From NCBI RefSeq assembly GCF_021442025.1, contig NZ_CP090446.1:744001-808000 (forward strand): a DNA stretch of 64,000 nt, read 5' to 3'. The position numbers were made by a program, and so were the translations under genes. Numbering within the stretch: position 1 is the stretch's first letter; each line of letters starts with the position of its first letter. Positions 8,776 through 16,539 of this stretch are shown here, piece after piece. Under the pieces are notes generated by a model that worked only from the letters and a program-made list of their open reading frames with translations, made no database searches and was not told the DNA's origin. Origin of the DNA: Sphingobacterium sp. SRCM116780. Its GTDB lineage: Bacteria > Bacteroidota > Bacteroidia > Sphingobacteriales > Sphingobacteriaceae.

Positions 8776-9426
8776 ATGATCTCACAGACGGAAGAAAATT
8801 ATCTAAAGGCACTGTTTATGCTAACCAGTGCAAAAGGGGAAGCAAACTTAAATGAACTTGGTAAACAATTAACAGTCAAAATGCCGACAGTGAGTAGCAT
8901 GATGAAGCGTCTGGCCGAGAAAAATCTTGTTGTTTATGAAAGTTATAAACCTATTAAACTAACGAAAAAAGGAGAAGGAGAGGCTATTCTTATTATCAGA
9001 AAACATCGGCTAACAGAAATGTATCTGGTTGAGAAGATGGGATTTGGATGGGAAGAGGTGCATGAGATTGCTGAACAGATCGAACATATAAAATCGCCAG
9101 CTTTTTTCGATAAAATGGATGAACTTCTTGGGTATCCTAAGGTAGATCCGCATGGTTCACCTATCCCAGATCGAAATGGAAATATGAAAGATAATAGCTA
9201 TGTAAAATTGGGAAAATTTAAGGAAGGAGATAAGGTAACTTTTATGGCTATAACGGATTCTTCAGAAGATTTTCTTAGGTTTTTAAACAGTCGTGAGTTA
9301 ATATTAGGCACAACAATTAAGATCAATGCTGTCGAATCTTTTGATGGAAGCATGTCCGTGAGTTATTCGAAAAGAAAGAATGAAATTTTGAGTAGTATAA
9401 TTTGTGATAAATTGCTTGTTCAATAA
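8776..9426 (+). CDS. DtxR/MntR-family metal-dependent transcriptional regulator
   Basis: Metal-sensing repressor. The 216 residues have an N-terminal winged helix-turn-helix (about 5-62), a metal-binding dimerisation domain (about 65-125; His77, His96, and the EQIEH segment Glu100, Glu103, His104 match MntR ligands) and a C-terminal FeoA/SH3-like domain (about 145-216). The first-site residues of B. subtilis MntR (Asp8, Glu11) are Asn8 and Lys11 here, so metal preference (Mn or Fe) cannot be assigned. It is divergent from the TonB receptor with three palindromes between, which supports control of the receptor and itself. A hairpin terminator follows. Confidence 0.9.
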   Translation: MISQTEENYLKALFMLTSAKGEANLNELGKQLTVKMPTVSSMMKRLAEKNLVVYESYKPIKLTKKGEGEAILIIRKHRLTEMYLVEKMGFGWEEVHEIAEQIEHIKSPAFFDKMDELLGYPKVDPHGSPIPDRNGNMKDNSYVKLGKFKEGDKVTFMAITDSSEDFLRFLNSRELILGTTIKINAVESFDGSMSVSYSKRKNEILSSIICDKLLVQ

Positions 9427-9471
9427 AGGACGCAATTTCGAATCGCAACTGTGAAATATGGAAGCGATGGC

Positions 9472-9498
9472 AAAAGAAAACATATGTTTTCTTTTTTT
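9472..9498. terminator. Palindromic terminator
   Basis: AAAAGAAAACAT / ATGTTTTCTTTT is a 24-bp perfect palindrome followed by more T. It lies between the metal regulator and the convergent ArsC-like gene. Confidence 0.6.
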
Positions 9499-9533
9499 AT
9501 TTAAAGGCTATATCATACGATATGTTAAAACAG

Positions 9534-10148
9534 TCATGAAGATTTTATCATCGAAAAAACATAAAACATCTCGGAAGCTATTTCTAAGCTTCTTGCTTGA
9601 TAGACTTCATCTTGTTGATTGGTATTGTCCGCTATCTTCGGGTCTTCATATGTGATGGGGATTCTTTTTTCAGCACCTGGAATAAAGGGACATCCGCCAT
9701 TTGCTTGCGAACAAGTCATAACAGCTGTAAATTCGGATTGCGGATTGAAGCTGTCATCATATTTTTTAGAGAATCCAATGATAGGCATTGTATTTTCGTT
9801 ATATTTTATCGCATATATGGGATTTGATGTTGCGGCAATCACTTGAATATCTATTCCTGCTGCTGCTAATGTTTCTGCAACCTTCGGAAATAATGCCGTT
9901 TCTTCAGTTCCTCCGGAATAACAATAAACTTTTTGAGTTTGATAAAATGCCGAAGCTACTTGTGCCCATACTTGACAAAGATGACTTCTGCGAGAATTAT
10001 GTGTACAGATAAAGTTTATATGGATTGGTTTATCTGCGTTCACTTTTTCTTGAATAAGATCAATCAAGGGTTGTAAAATTGCTTTACGTCCCTGATTGAT
10101 CTCTTTAGTCAGAATTTTCTGAATGGTTTCGTTAAGTACAGCATTCAT
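9534..10148 (-). CDS. ArsC-like low-molecular-weight phosphatase family protein
   Basis: Cytosolic thiol phosphatase-fold protein, probably an arsenate reductase or arsenic-responsive phosphatase. From the chosen start (Met at 10148) it has 204 residues. The P-loop CTHNSRRS gives Cys48-x5-Arg54, and a second Cys pair is in MTCSQANGGCPF, where ArsC enzymes carry their resolving cysteines. An upstream in-frame start at 10199 would overlap the preceding gene by 38 bp and adds a sequence unlike the family, so the internal Met is preferred; it lies 13 bp after the DUF6428 stop. ArsR and DUF6428 neighbours support an arsenic role. No Acr3/ArsB pump follows. Confidence 0.85.
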   Translation of the reverse strand: MNAVLNETIQKILTKEINQGRKAILQPLIDLIQEKVNADKPIHINFICTHNSRRSHLCQVWAQVASAFYQTQKVYCYSGGTEETALFPKVAETLAAAGIDIQVIAATSNPIYAIKYNENTMPIIGFSKKYDDSFNPQSEFTAVMTCSQANGGCPFIPGAEKRIPITYEDPKIADNTNQQDEVYQARSLEIASEMFYVFSMIKSS

Positions 10149-10161
10149 ATTATACAAGTTT

Positions 10162-10623
10162 TTATGAGCAACATCCTGATCCTGGTGTACACACGTCATT
10201 GGTTGAAGCTATTACTGTTAAAGGTTTGGGTGTAATTCCGCATGCATCAGAAGCAAGACAAGCTGTAGTCTTACTCGTAAGAACAAAATTTTTGCCATTG
10301 AATTGCAATCCATATTTGCCAATGGTATCACTTTGGTATTCTACTTCAATTTCGTGATTTCCCATTTGAAGTTTTTCCTCAGATAATTTGATGATATCCA
10401 ATAATTTTCCTGGCTTTACACGGTGTTCAACATCATGAGCATTCCACAGTTGAAAATTGACAACATTTTCTTTTCGGATAGTACCGCCACAGTCAATAAA
10501 ATGTTTACTGATCTGACCTACTTCTGTTACGTGAAAGTGTTCTGGTACAAATGTTCCATTTTCTAATTGAAATTCCACATTATCTAATGTTGGAAGAACT
10601 TGTTTAATTTGTTCGAGTGTCAT
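10162..10623 (-). CDS. DUF6428 family protein of ars operons
   Basis: Function unknown. A 153-residue cytosolic protein lacking signal or membrane segments, with a Cys-rich C-terminus (ACLASDACG, and VCTPGSGCCS at the end) suited to binding thiophilic metal or metalloid. By recall, this family commonly sits between arsR and arsC in Bacteroidota, as here. It is followed 13 bp later by the ArsC-like gene and preceded by an ArsR-type box at 10686-10705, so the two genes probably form one arsenic-induced unit. Confidence 0.8.
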   Translation of the reverse strand: MTLEQIKQVLPTLDNVEFQLENGTFVPEHFHVTEVGQISKHFIDCGGTIRKENVVNFQLWNAHDVEHRVKPGKLLDIIKLSEEKLQMGNHEIEVEYQSDTIGKYGLQFNGKNFVLTSKTTACLASDACGITPKPLTVIASTNDVCTPGSGCCS

Positions 10624-10685
10624 ATTACTGGTGTTTAATTGTTTTAATGCATACTAGCGAATGGTGATACGCTGATTTATTTAAT

Positions 10686-10705
10686 ATATCGTTATATTAC
10701 GATAT
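10686..10705. promoter_or_regulatory. ArsR-type operator upstream of DUF6428-arsC
   Basis: ATATCGTTATATTACGATAT has perfect 6-bp outer arms (ATATCG/CGATAT) and shares ATCGnnATATTACGAT with a second site upstream of arsR at 11080-11099. Matching boxes before both transcription units point to one regulator, most likely the adjacent ArsR protein. Confidence 0.65.
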
Positions 10706-10735
10706 TTGATGATAAAAAACTCTTTTAAATGCGCA

Positions 10736-11062
10736 TTAACAACATTTCTGATTATTAGTATGGATCACAATTTCTTTGAAGTAGTTCTTGAGCAAGCTGA
10801 ATGTTTTTTCATCAATACAATAGCAGATGGATGTACCTTCAATATTTCCTTTGATCAATCCTGCATTTTTTAATTCTTTTAGATGTTGAGATATGGTGGA
10901 TTGAGCCAATGGCAATTCTTCCACGATATCACTGCAGATACATGCATTTACTTTTAATAAATATTCAATAATTGCAATACGTGCTGGGTGACCAAGTGCT
11001 TTCGTGATCATAGCAATTTGATTTTGCTGTTCTGTAAAATGATCTGTTTTAGTAACTCCCAT
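10736..11062 (-). CDS. ArsR-family winged-helix repressor
   Basis: Metalloid-responsive repressor. From Met at 11062 it has 108 residues with a typical ArsR winged helix: ALGHPARIAIIEYLL, then VNACICSDIVEELPLAQSTISQHLKELKNAG, where the Cys pair CIC at the recognition region is the likely As(III)/Sb(III) sensor, plus a terminal CC. A longer frame starts at 11146, but the extra 28 residues are not family-like and would put the operator at 11080-11099 inside the gene. It is transcribed toward DUF6428-arsC with a 112-bp gap containing a second operator, so it may be a separate autoregulated unit. Confidence 0.88.
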   Translation of the reverse strand: MGVTKTDHFTEQQNQIAMITKALGHPARIAIIEYLLKVNACICSDIVEELPLAQSTISQHLKELKNAGLIKGNIEGTSICYCIDEKTFSLLKNYFKEIVIHTNNQKCC

Positions 11063-11079
11063 GTCAATTCTATATTTGT

Positions 11080-11099
11080 ATATCGCAATATTACGATTA
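11080..11099. promoter_or_regulatory. ArsR-type operator upstream of arsR
   Basis: ATATCGCAATATTACGATTA matches the box at 10686-10705 over ATCGnnATATTACGAT and lies 17 bp upstream of the chosen arsR start. Its position supports both autoregulation and the internal start codon. Confidence 0.6.
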
Positions 11100-11241
11100 A
11101 TATTTTTAAAACCAAAATAATTGATTTCAAACAGATGGTTCAGCATTAAAAAATAACAAAAACAGTTCTATGTTACTGTAGAGATTGAATATTTATATTT
11201 ATCTTGTCAAGAAGTTGTTATTTCCAAGACCTTAATCCTAT

Positions 11242-12192
11242 ATGAAAGAAAATATTTTAGTCAATAACGTTCGTATAGCGAAAGTCATCATTTATGACTT
11301 TATCAAACAACATAATTCCGCAGATGCCATAGAATTTATCTGTAATCAAGCGAATGTCAGGTATAAAACAGGTAGGGACATTGTGGAAATGTTTAAAGAT
11401 GGACATATTGATCGTTTTGACGGGATAGATTTATTTTTGGATGACTATGATACGGTGCCCAATACAGATCCACTGGAAAGAGATGAAAGGATAACAGATA
11501 GCATATTGGAACATGACCACGAACAGCCCAAGTCAGGTTTCAAGAATGGGCTTATATTCTTATTATGTATCTTCTTGATCGGATTTGTTGTGATTAAATA
11601 TGTTGTCGGATTTCATCATGTTGGTCACCACTTAAGAGAGCTTAAGGATGTTGTTTTTGGTTCAAACAAAGGTGTTGCAGCTATAGATGTAGATTCTGTA
11701 GCCAATAAGGGTGTTCTAAAAGTAGACACAACTGATTTCGCATTGACTTCTGCTGACTTATACCCTGTAGATACGAATAACCTCATTCCAGAAATAAGAG
11801 CGACTGAAATAAAGATCATTAAGTACGCACATTTTGACAAACTAAAACGAGTAACAGATCCCCCAACTGACGAGGATGCACAAGCGGCATTGATTCGTTT
11901 GACTGAAGGGAGATTAGCAGACGTTATTGTTGATCAAAAGTTGAACATAAAGATTGGAACTTGTTATGAAAATCCAAACAAAGACGGTAATTTCCGTTGT
12001 GTGAGTTGTATGATATTGTTATATAATCGGGATAAAAAAGATTGGCAAGAAGCTCCTAATGGGGAAAACTTTTTGAGTAATGCCTACGATTTTTATCAGC
12101 CTTCTAAAGGGGATGTTTGGGAAGCAAAAGAACTGAGTATACGCATTCCTTATGATTATGCACTTATCCATAAATATGAGCGAAAGGATTGA
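11242..12192 (+). CDS. Hypothetical single-span membrane protein
   Basis: Not recognised. The 316 residues divide into a soluble, acidic N-terminal part (1-97), one hydrophobic helix (about 99-123, LIFLLCIFLIGFVVIKYVV) followed by a His-rich stretch (GFHHVGHHL), and a C-terminal domain (about 170-316) that includes a Cys-rich bit (FRCVSCMILLYN). The topology suggests an inner-membrane protein with a cytoplasmic N-terminal part and a periplasmic C-terminal domain. It stands alone on the plus strand. A defined start and normal composition make it a credible gene. Confidence 0.65.
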   Translation: MKENILVNNVRIAKVIIYDFIKQHNSADAIEFICNQANVRYKTGRDIVEMFKDGHIDRFDGIDLFLDDYDTVPNTDPLERDERITDSILEHDHEQPKSGFKNGLIFLLCIFLIGFVVIKYVVGFHHVGHHLRELKDVVFGSNKGVAAIDVDSVANKGVLKVDTTDFALTSADLYPVDTNNLIPEIRATEIKIIKYAHFDKLKRVTDPPTDEDAQAALIRLTEGRLADVIVDQKLNIKIGTCYENPNKDGNFRCVSCMILLYNRDKKDWQEAPNGENFLSNAYDFYQPSKGDVWEAKELSIRIPYDYALIHKYERKD

Positions 12193-12460
12193 TATTAAGC
12201 ATATCAATTGATTGTCCACGATTCCACTTCAAAGCAGATATGATGAGGAGTCCAAATCAGTCAATATAAAAAATAAGAGCAGCCCACATACTAATACACT
12301 AAGTGTTTGTCATTTCTGACTAATTTTTCGTTATTCGTTCTGAACAACTACGATCAATATCGAAAGATCTGAAACGAATCTTGATAGCTGTCAAACGAAT
12401 CTTTAAAACTTAAAAACAAGTTATTAAAATAGCCTAGATTGTTGCAAGAAAACCTTATAT

Positions 12461-13009
12461 ATGAAATTTATAAAAGAAAAGAAATTTATCCAAATCCCAG
12501 GAATAAAAAACCAATTATTTACGGTTATTCTCTTTCTAGTCATGGTATTATCTTCTTGTGGCAATAATCAGGATTTTGGTTATAATGAAAAAATGACGAG
12601 TAATTTCTATTCTTGCAAAGAACGTCTGGATGAACGACACAAGAAACTACTGGCAGGTGATTTTGATGCAGACAAAAGCAGTAAAACAGCGTTTGATATG
12701 GAACTTAAAGACGCAAAAGGTTTGGGTAGTTATTGCAATGAAATTAAAACCGAAGCAAGTCAACTTGGGCATAGTGAAGTTGCAAATGTCTTTCATGAAG
12801 CTGTTATCAGGTATATGTCAAAAATTGAAGATGAATATACGGTATTGTTAACTCAGTATGTGGAGGAACAGGATAGCACTGCTCGGAAAGCAATACGTAC
12901 GCAATTGGAGACCAAAAAAGAAGAACTATCAGCGTTGGAAGATAAATGCTTAGCAGCGCAGATTGCTTTTTTGAAAGAAGTGGGTATCCAGATAAATGAA
13001 GAAACTTAA
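12461..13009 (+). CDS. Hypothetical lipoprotein
   Basis: Function unknown. The 182-residue product has a charged N-terminus, a hydrophobic stretch (about 18-30) and lipobox LSSC at about 31-34, so it is probably anchored to the outer membrane by Cys34. The mature part is almost wholly charged alpha-helix with heptad-like spacing (for example RTQLETKKEELSALEDKCLA), suggesting a helical bundle. It sits 268 bp after the previous gene and is convergent with the alpha/beta hydrolase. Confidence 0.65.
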   Translation: MKFIKEKKFIQIPGIKNQLFTVILFLVMVLSSCGNNQDFGYNEKMTSNFYSCKERLDERHKKLLAGDFDADKSSKTAFDMELKDAKGLGSYCNEIKTEASQLGHSEVANVFHEAVIRYMSKIEDEYTVLLTQYVEEQDSTARKAIRTQLETKKEELSALEDKCLAAQIAFLKEVGIQINEET

Positions 13010-13078
13010 CAAGTATTTAGCCCTTGTACAATAAAATATTTTCATTTTTAAATGGAATTTCCAAGCACACTCTTGCTC

Positions 13079-13864
13079 TTAATGGGCGATTAATTCCGTT
13101 ATTATTTCGTTTAATAATAAATTAAATTCCTTTGGTTTCTCTAGCATAGGATAGTGTCCTGTTCCGTTAATGATTTTGTAATTATAATCTTTCAAATACT
13201 TTTGGTTATTTTCCAGACTTGTTGCCGATGCGTCAGAATTTATGGCTCTTACAGGGACCTCTATTGATTTGGCTAGTTGGCGAATATCCATCTTGTATAA
13301 AGGTGCAAGCGTATTGATGGCGAGTTCCGGCTGATTTTGAATAAACTCTTCTTGAAGTTGCTTTTTTATAGATGCAGGAGTTTCCACAACAAAAAGGTGT
13401 TGAGGAAGAATCTGCTCCACGGCTTCTTTAAAATCTTTTCGATAATTGCTAAACAGGATTTGCTCTGCTTGTTCATAAGTAAAAACTTGGTCTAAGTCTT
13501 TTAACGTGTCTACTAAAATTATCGCTTTTATTTTTGGGGAATCTACAGATGCTTCAAGTACATAAGCTCCTGACATGGAATGACCAATCAATATAATTTC
13601 GGTCGTATGAATTTGGTCAAGTACCGCTTTAATATCATCAGCATATTGTGTGCTAGTCCAATTTCGTCTTGTTTTTTCTGATTTTCCGTGCCCACCTAAA
13701 TCTATTTGGACAATGTTATATTTCTCTTTAAAATACGTCTGTTGATTATTCCACCAATCGATGTTGCCCAACCATCCATGGACGAAAACTAGTGTTATAT
13801 TTCCTTTTCCAGTCTCTATATAGTGAATCTTCAATCCATCTGAAGATGATACATGTTTTTCCAT
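13079..13864 (-). CDS. Alpha/beta-fold hydrolase
   Basis: Cytosolic hydrolase of unknown substrate (esterase, haloperoxidase or lactonase-like). The 261 residues show the oxyanion motif VFVHGWLGN (about 27-35), the nucleophile elbow LIGHSMSG (Ser near 98), and a C-terminal His in NGTGHYPMLEKP; the acid is probably the Asp of INSDAS. No signal peptide is present. The length is normal for the family. It is a lone minus-strand gene. Confidence 0.85.
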   Translation of the reverse strand: MEKHVSSSDGLKIHYIETGKGNITLVFVHGWLGNIDWWNNQQTYFKEKYNIVQIDLGGHGKSEKTRRNWTSTQYADDIKAVLDQIHTTEIILIGHSMSGAYVLEASVDSPKIKAIILVDTLKDLDQVFTYEQAEQILFSNYRKDFKEAVEQILPQHLFVVETPASIKKQLQEEFIQNQPELAINTLAPLYKMDIRQLAKSIEVPVRAINSDASATSLENNQKYLKDYNYKIINGTGHYPMLEKPKEFNLLLNEIITELIAH

Positions 13865-14063
13865 TTGTCTTATTTTGTTAAGTCTTATATAACCACGATT
13901 ACTTTAAGATGTTAGGCATTACCATTTTCCAATCGTATATAACCGATATTCAATTCTACTAATTTAGTAAGATTTGATTGTTTTATTACTTAACGCATAA
14001 ATTTAAAATCTTTAAAACATTAGGTTTGATTTATGCTTTATGCTATTAATTTCTAAATCGGAC

Positions 14064-14636
14064 TTACTTAAGCTTCATTTTTTTTGGCATATCGTCTACA
14101 TGTTTATTCGAAATTGTATCTGAAATAGGAGTGTCCACTTTGTCTGTCACATTCAGTGATTTTGCAAGCTCTAAATGATTTTTTAAAGAAGATATCGTTT
14201 GATTTAACCAAGTATTCTTGGTATCATCTTTTGCCATATTACTTTTTATGGCAGATTCAAACAAAGTGATAATATTTTCATGAGAAGCAATTATTTCAGA
14301 TTTGAATCTTTCGTCATAAGCCGCCCCATTTAAGTTAGCGGTCTCTGTTAACAATTGTTGTTGTTCACGACTCATATCGTTTTCTACAGTCAGATTATTC
14401 GCTGTTGCATAGGCATCCAATTGAGATTGCAACTTATGATGATCGTCAACAAGCATTTTAGAAAAGTCTTGAACTCCCTTGTTTTGAGATTTATTCATTG
14501 CTTGTTCAGAAATAGCTATTTCAAAACGATTTGACGCAATTGCTTTATTGATAAAATTGTCATGTTGATGTGGTTTAAATGATTGCAGGCTTATTAGTCC
14601 TAGAATAATAAAGCCTATAATTAAAAACTTTTTCAT
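14064..14636 (-). CDS. DUF4142 domain protein, exported
   Basis: Periplasmic protein of unknown activity. The 190 residues begin with an N-terminal hydrophobic signal (MKKFLIIGFIILGLISLQ). Residues of about 27-160 form the ferritin-like helical bundle of DUF4142, recognisable from the sequence around FINKAIASNRFEIAISEQA and FSKMLVDDHHKLQ. The C-terminus is Lys- and Met-rich. Bacteroidota often carry such genes near stress genes, as here with DUF892 1 kb away. Confidence 0.82.
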   Translation of the reverse strand: MKKFLIIGFIILGLISLQSFKPHQHDNFINKAIASNRFEIAISEQAMNKSQNKGVQDFSKMLVDDHHKLQSQLDAYATANNLTVENDMSREQQQLLTETANLNGAAYDERFKSEIIASHENIITLFESAIKSNMAKDDTKNTWLNQTISSLKNHLELAKSLNVTDKVDTPISDTISNKHVDDMPKKMKLK

Positions 14637-14815
14637 GATATTATGATTGATTACCTTTTCTTCTTATTTATAGAACATGACGAGTCAGTTAAGAGTTGTA
14701 TGATATGAAAATTAGCGTATTAATTGCTTTTTACACACGTATTAACATTTGATTAAAAAGCTTATTATTTATTTGGGTTTCGTATGTTTATTCCGATAGT
14801 AGTCGAATTAGAGAG

Positions 14816-14931
14816 GGTGTCTAAAAAGTACATTTAATCCTCTGTGAATTGAATCTTTGAAAATACAACTTTGGGTTGGGACGCAAATAAAATTAAAAAA
14901 AATAGATGGTGTCCGATTTTTTTTGGACACC
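14816..14931. mobile_element. Possible MITE or insertion-sequence scar
   Basis: GGTGTCTAAAAAG (14816-14828) and, inverted, CTTTTTGGACACC-like sequence (TTTTTGGACACC, 14920-14931) bound 116 bp of AT-rich DNA with no reading frame. GGTGTC(T/C)AAAAA-type ends resemble insertion-sequence termini seen in Bacteroidota. No target duplication is clear, and the right end is shared with a terminator hairpin, so this is tentative. Otherwise the 14637-14975 gap holds nothing visible. Confidence 0.35.
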
Positions 14932-14940
14932 ATCTATTTT
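14897..14940 (-). terminator. Terminator of the Rho_N-like repeat protein gene
   Basis: AATAGATGGTGTCC and GGACACCATCTATT form a perfect stem of at least 14 bp around a T-rich loop. Read on the minus strand, the stem is followed by a long T-run, placed 36 bp after the stop of the gene at 14976. Confidence 0.75.
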
Positions 14941-14975
14941 AAATATTTATCATCAGGTATAAAATAGTTTACAAA

Positions 14976-15332
14976 TTATTTTTTAGCATGTTGATCAACT
15001 GCTTTTGAAAGTTCATCTTTTGACATATCATGTCGTCCAGTGATGTCAAGCTTTTTTGCCATTTCTAGCAGTTCCTCTTTTGTTTTACCTGATTGCTCAT
15101 CTGAATTCGAATTTGTTGCGGATTTACTGGTTTTATCCATTGTTTTACCCGATTGCTCATCTGAATTCGAATTTGTTGCGGATTTACTGGTTTTATCCAT
15201 TGTTTTACCTGATTGCTCATCTGAATTTGTTGCAGATTTACTGTTTTTGTTCATGTTTTGGTTCTTGTCAGTACCTTTTCCCTGGCTATTTTTTTGATCA
15301 GCTTCTTGGGTTGTTTTTTTTGTTGTGTTCAT
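14976..15332 (-). CDS. Low-complexity repeat protein with C-terminal Rho_N/SAP-like helices
   Basis: A 118-residue, very hydrophilic protein of unknown role. Residues 1-80 are disordered and made of three copies of a unit like SKSATNSNSDEQSGKTMDKT (the first copy is shorter). The last 40 residues (TKEELLEMAKKLDITGRHD..SKDELSKAV) look like the small Rho N-terminal or SAP helical motif that binds nucleic acid. The repeats are almost identical at the DNA level (60-bp period). Composition and neighbours (DUF4142, DUF892) suggest a general-stress protein. Confidence 0.72.
   Translation of the reverse strand: MNTTKKTTQEADQKNSQGKGTDKNQNMNKNSKSATNSDEQSGKTMDKTSKSATNSNSDEQSGKTMDKTSKSATNSNSDEQSGKTKEELLEMAKKLDITGRHDMSKDELSKAVDQHAKK
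15081..15236. repeat. 60-bp in-frame tandem repeat inside the Rho_N-like gene
   Basis: Two almost identical 60-bp units (15081-15140 and 15141-15200) and a third partial unit with a 6-bp deletion. One T/C change separates the first two over most of their length, so the duplication is recent or homogenised. Confidence 0.85.
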
Positions 15333-15561
15333 AAGACATTAATTTAAAGGGTTTATAATTTATTTATTATTGAATTTACTATTGAATGAACACCCTGGTT
15401 AGAAAAATAGTTGGCTGATTTAGTACTTTAACTGGAGGGTTTTCTACTGTATTTTTTAAAGTATATTTTGGGTAATGCTTCTTTAAAAATAAAATGAACG
15501 AAACTATTGGTCAGCCTGTTCTTTAAGAGAACCGCTTGTAAGAGCATTAAAATGATGAACT

Positions 15562-16161
15562 ATGGCAACAATAAAAAGTACAGCGAACAAAAGCAACGCC
15601 GCAGAAAAAACAGAAGATGTTTCTTCAGTTGCAACAAAGACTGCAGTTGCGCAAAAAAATAAAGCTAAATCAGGCGCTGCAAAAGATCTAAGTGAACTCT
15701 TTGAAGATGGTTTGAAAGATATTTATTGGGCAGAAAAGGCACTCACAAAAGCATTACCCAAAATGGAAAAAAATGCGACCTCGGATGAACTTAAAGCAGC
15801 TATTACCAAGCATTTGAAAGAAACAAAGGTGCATGTCGAACGTCTGGAAGCTTGTTTTGAATCTATTGGAAAAGCGGCAAAAGCAAAAAAATGTGATGCT
15901 ATGGCAGGCCTGATTGAAGAAGGAGAGGGTATTATGGAGGAAACTGAAGTAGGGTCTGTTCGGGATGCTGGGATCATAGCAGCAGCACAGAAAGTGGAAC
16001 ATTATGAAATCGCTACTTATGGAACTTTAGCCGCATTTGCCAAAGTATTGGACTGTAAGGAAGCATTAAATCTTCTTCTTGAAACACTGGAAGAAGAAAA
16101 AAAATGCGATCAGGATTTAACTGCTATTGCGGATACAAACCTGAATTCAAAGGCAGTATAA
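15562..16161 (+). CDS. DUF892 ferritin-like stress protein (YciE/YciF family)
   Basis: Cytosolic ferritin-like four-helix protein linked in other bacteria to osmotic and general stress. The 199 residues have a disordered Ala/Lys/Thr-rich N-terminal extension of about 40 residues followed by the DUF892 domain ([19 protein letters not shown]). Candidate metal ligands are in [13 protein letters not shown] and [13 protein letters not shown], with [10 protein letters not shown] near the end. At about 155-160 residues, the domain is complete. A 56-residue gene follows at 16238 and may be co-transcribed. Confidence 0.9.
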   Translation: MATIKSTANKSNAAEKTEDVSSVATKTAVAQKNKAKSGAAKDLSELFEDGLKDIYWAEKALTKALPKMEKNATSDELKAAITKHLKETKVHVERLEACFESIGKAAKAKKCDAMAGLIEEGEGIMEETEVGSVRDAGIIAAAQKVEHYEIATYGTLAAFAKVLDCKEALNLLLETLEEEKKCDQDLTAIADTNLNSKAV

Positions 16162-16237
16162 AGTCTATTTGTAACGAAATACTGTTTGGATTGCTTTAAT
16201 GTTGTTGGAAATCACATTTATATAAAATTATCATAGT

Positions 16238-16408
16238 ATGCAGCCATCAAATACAAGGGATGGAGCCAAGCCTATTAATCGGCTAAATCCCAAGAAACCT
16301 GTTCAAAATAAAGATGATCTCGATAGTAGAGAGTTTGAAGAAAATGAATTTAAAGGTGAGGATATCACGCACAATAAAAAAGAAAGAAAAAGTGAGGGTA
16401 AAAAATAA
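16238..16408 (+). CDS. Small hydrophilic protein (56 aa)
   Basis: A short frame beginning ATG CAG CCA and ending TAA encodes 56 residues: very charged, no hydrophobic segment, starting MQPSNTRDGAKPINRLNPKK and ending KKERKSEGKK. It lies 76 bp after the DUF892 gene on the same strand and a clear terminator begins directly after its stop, which is the main evidence that it is a gene. It is probably disordered. Function unknown; similar small charged proteins accompany stress genes in this group. Confidence 0.55.
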   Translation: MQPSNTRDGAKPINRLNPKKPVQNKDDLDSREFEENEFKGEDITHNKKERKSEGKK

Positions 16409-16436
16409 AACAGAGCGCATAGCTCTGTTTTTATTT
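16409..16436 (+). terminator. Terminator after the DUF892 and small-protein genes
   Basis: ACAGAGC GCATA GCTCTGT hairpin followed by TTTTATTTT, starting right after the TAA of the 56-residue gene. Confidence 0.8.
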
Positions 16437-16539
16437 TAAAAGCTCTGGATGGATTGTTTGGTGAAAAATACCTCATCCAGAGTTTGATTGATACTGGTAA
16501 CCAAAACCATTCGTAATGAAAGTTCAGGTATTCGGTTTG

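Noticed and set aside
9458..9827. Plus-strand frames over the ArsC-like gene
   Set aside because: They overlap a well-recognised minus-strand gene with an intact Cys-x5-Arg loop; their translations show no family features.
15040..15334. Two plus-strand frames of 85 and 92 residues over the repeat gene
   Set aside because: They are antisense shadows of the 60-bp repeats in the minus-strand gene, whose product has a plausible domain and a terminator.
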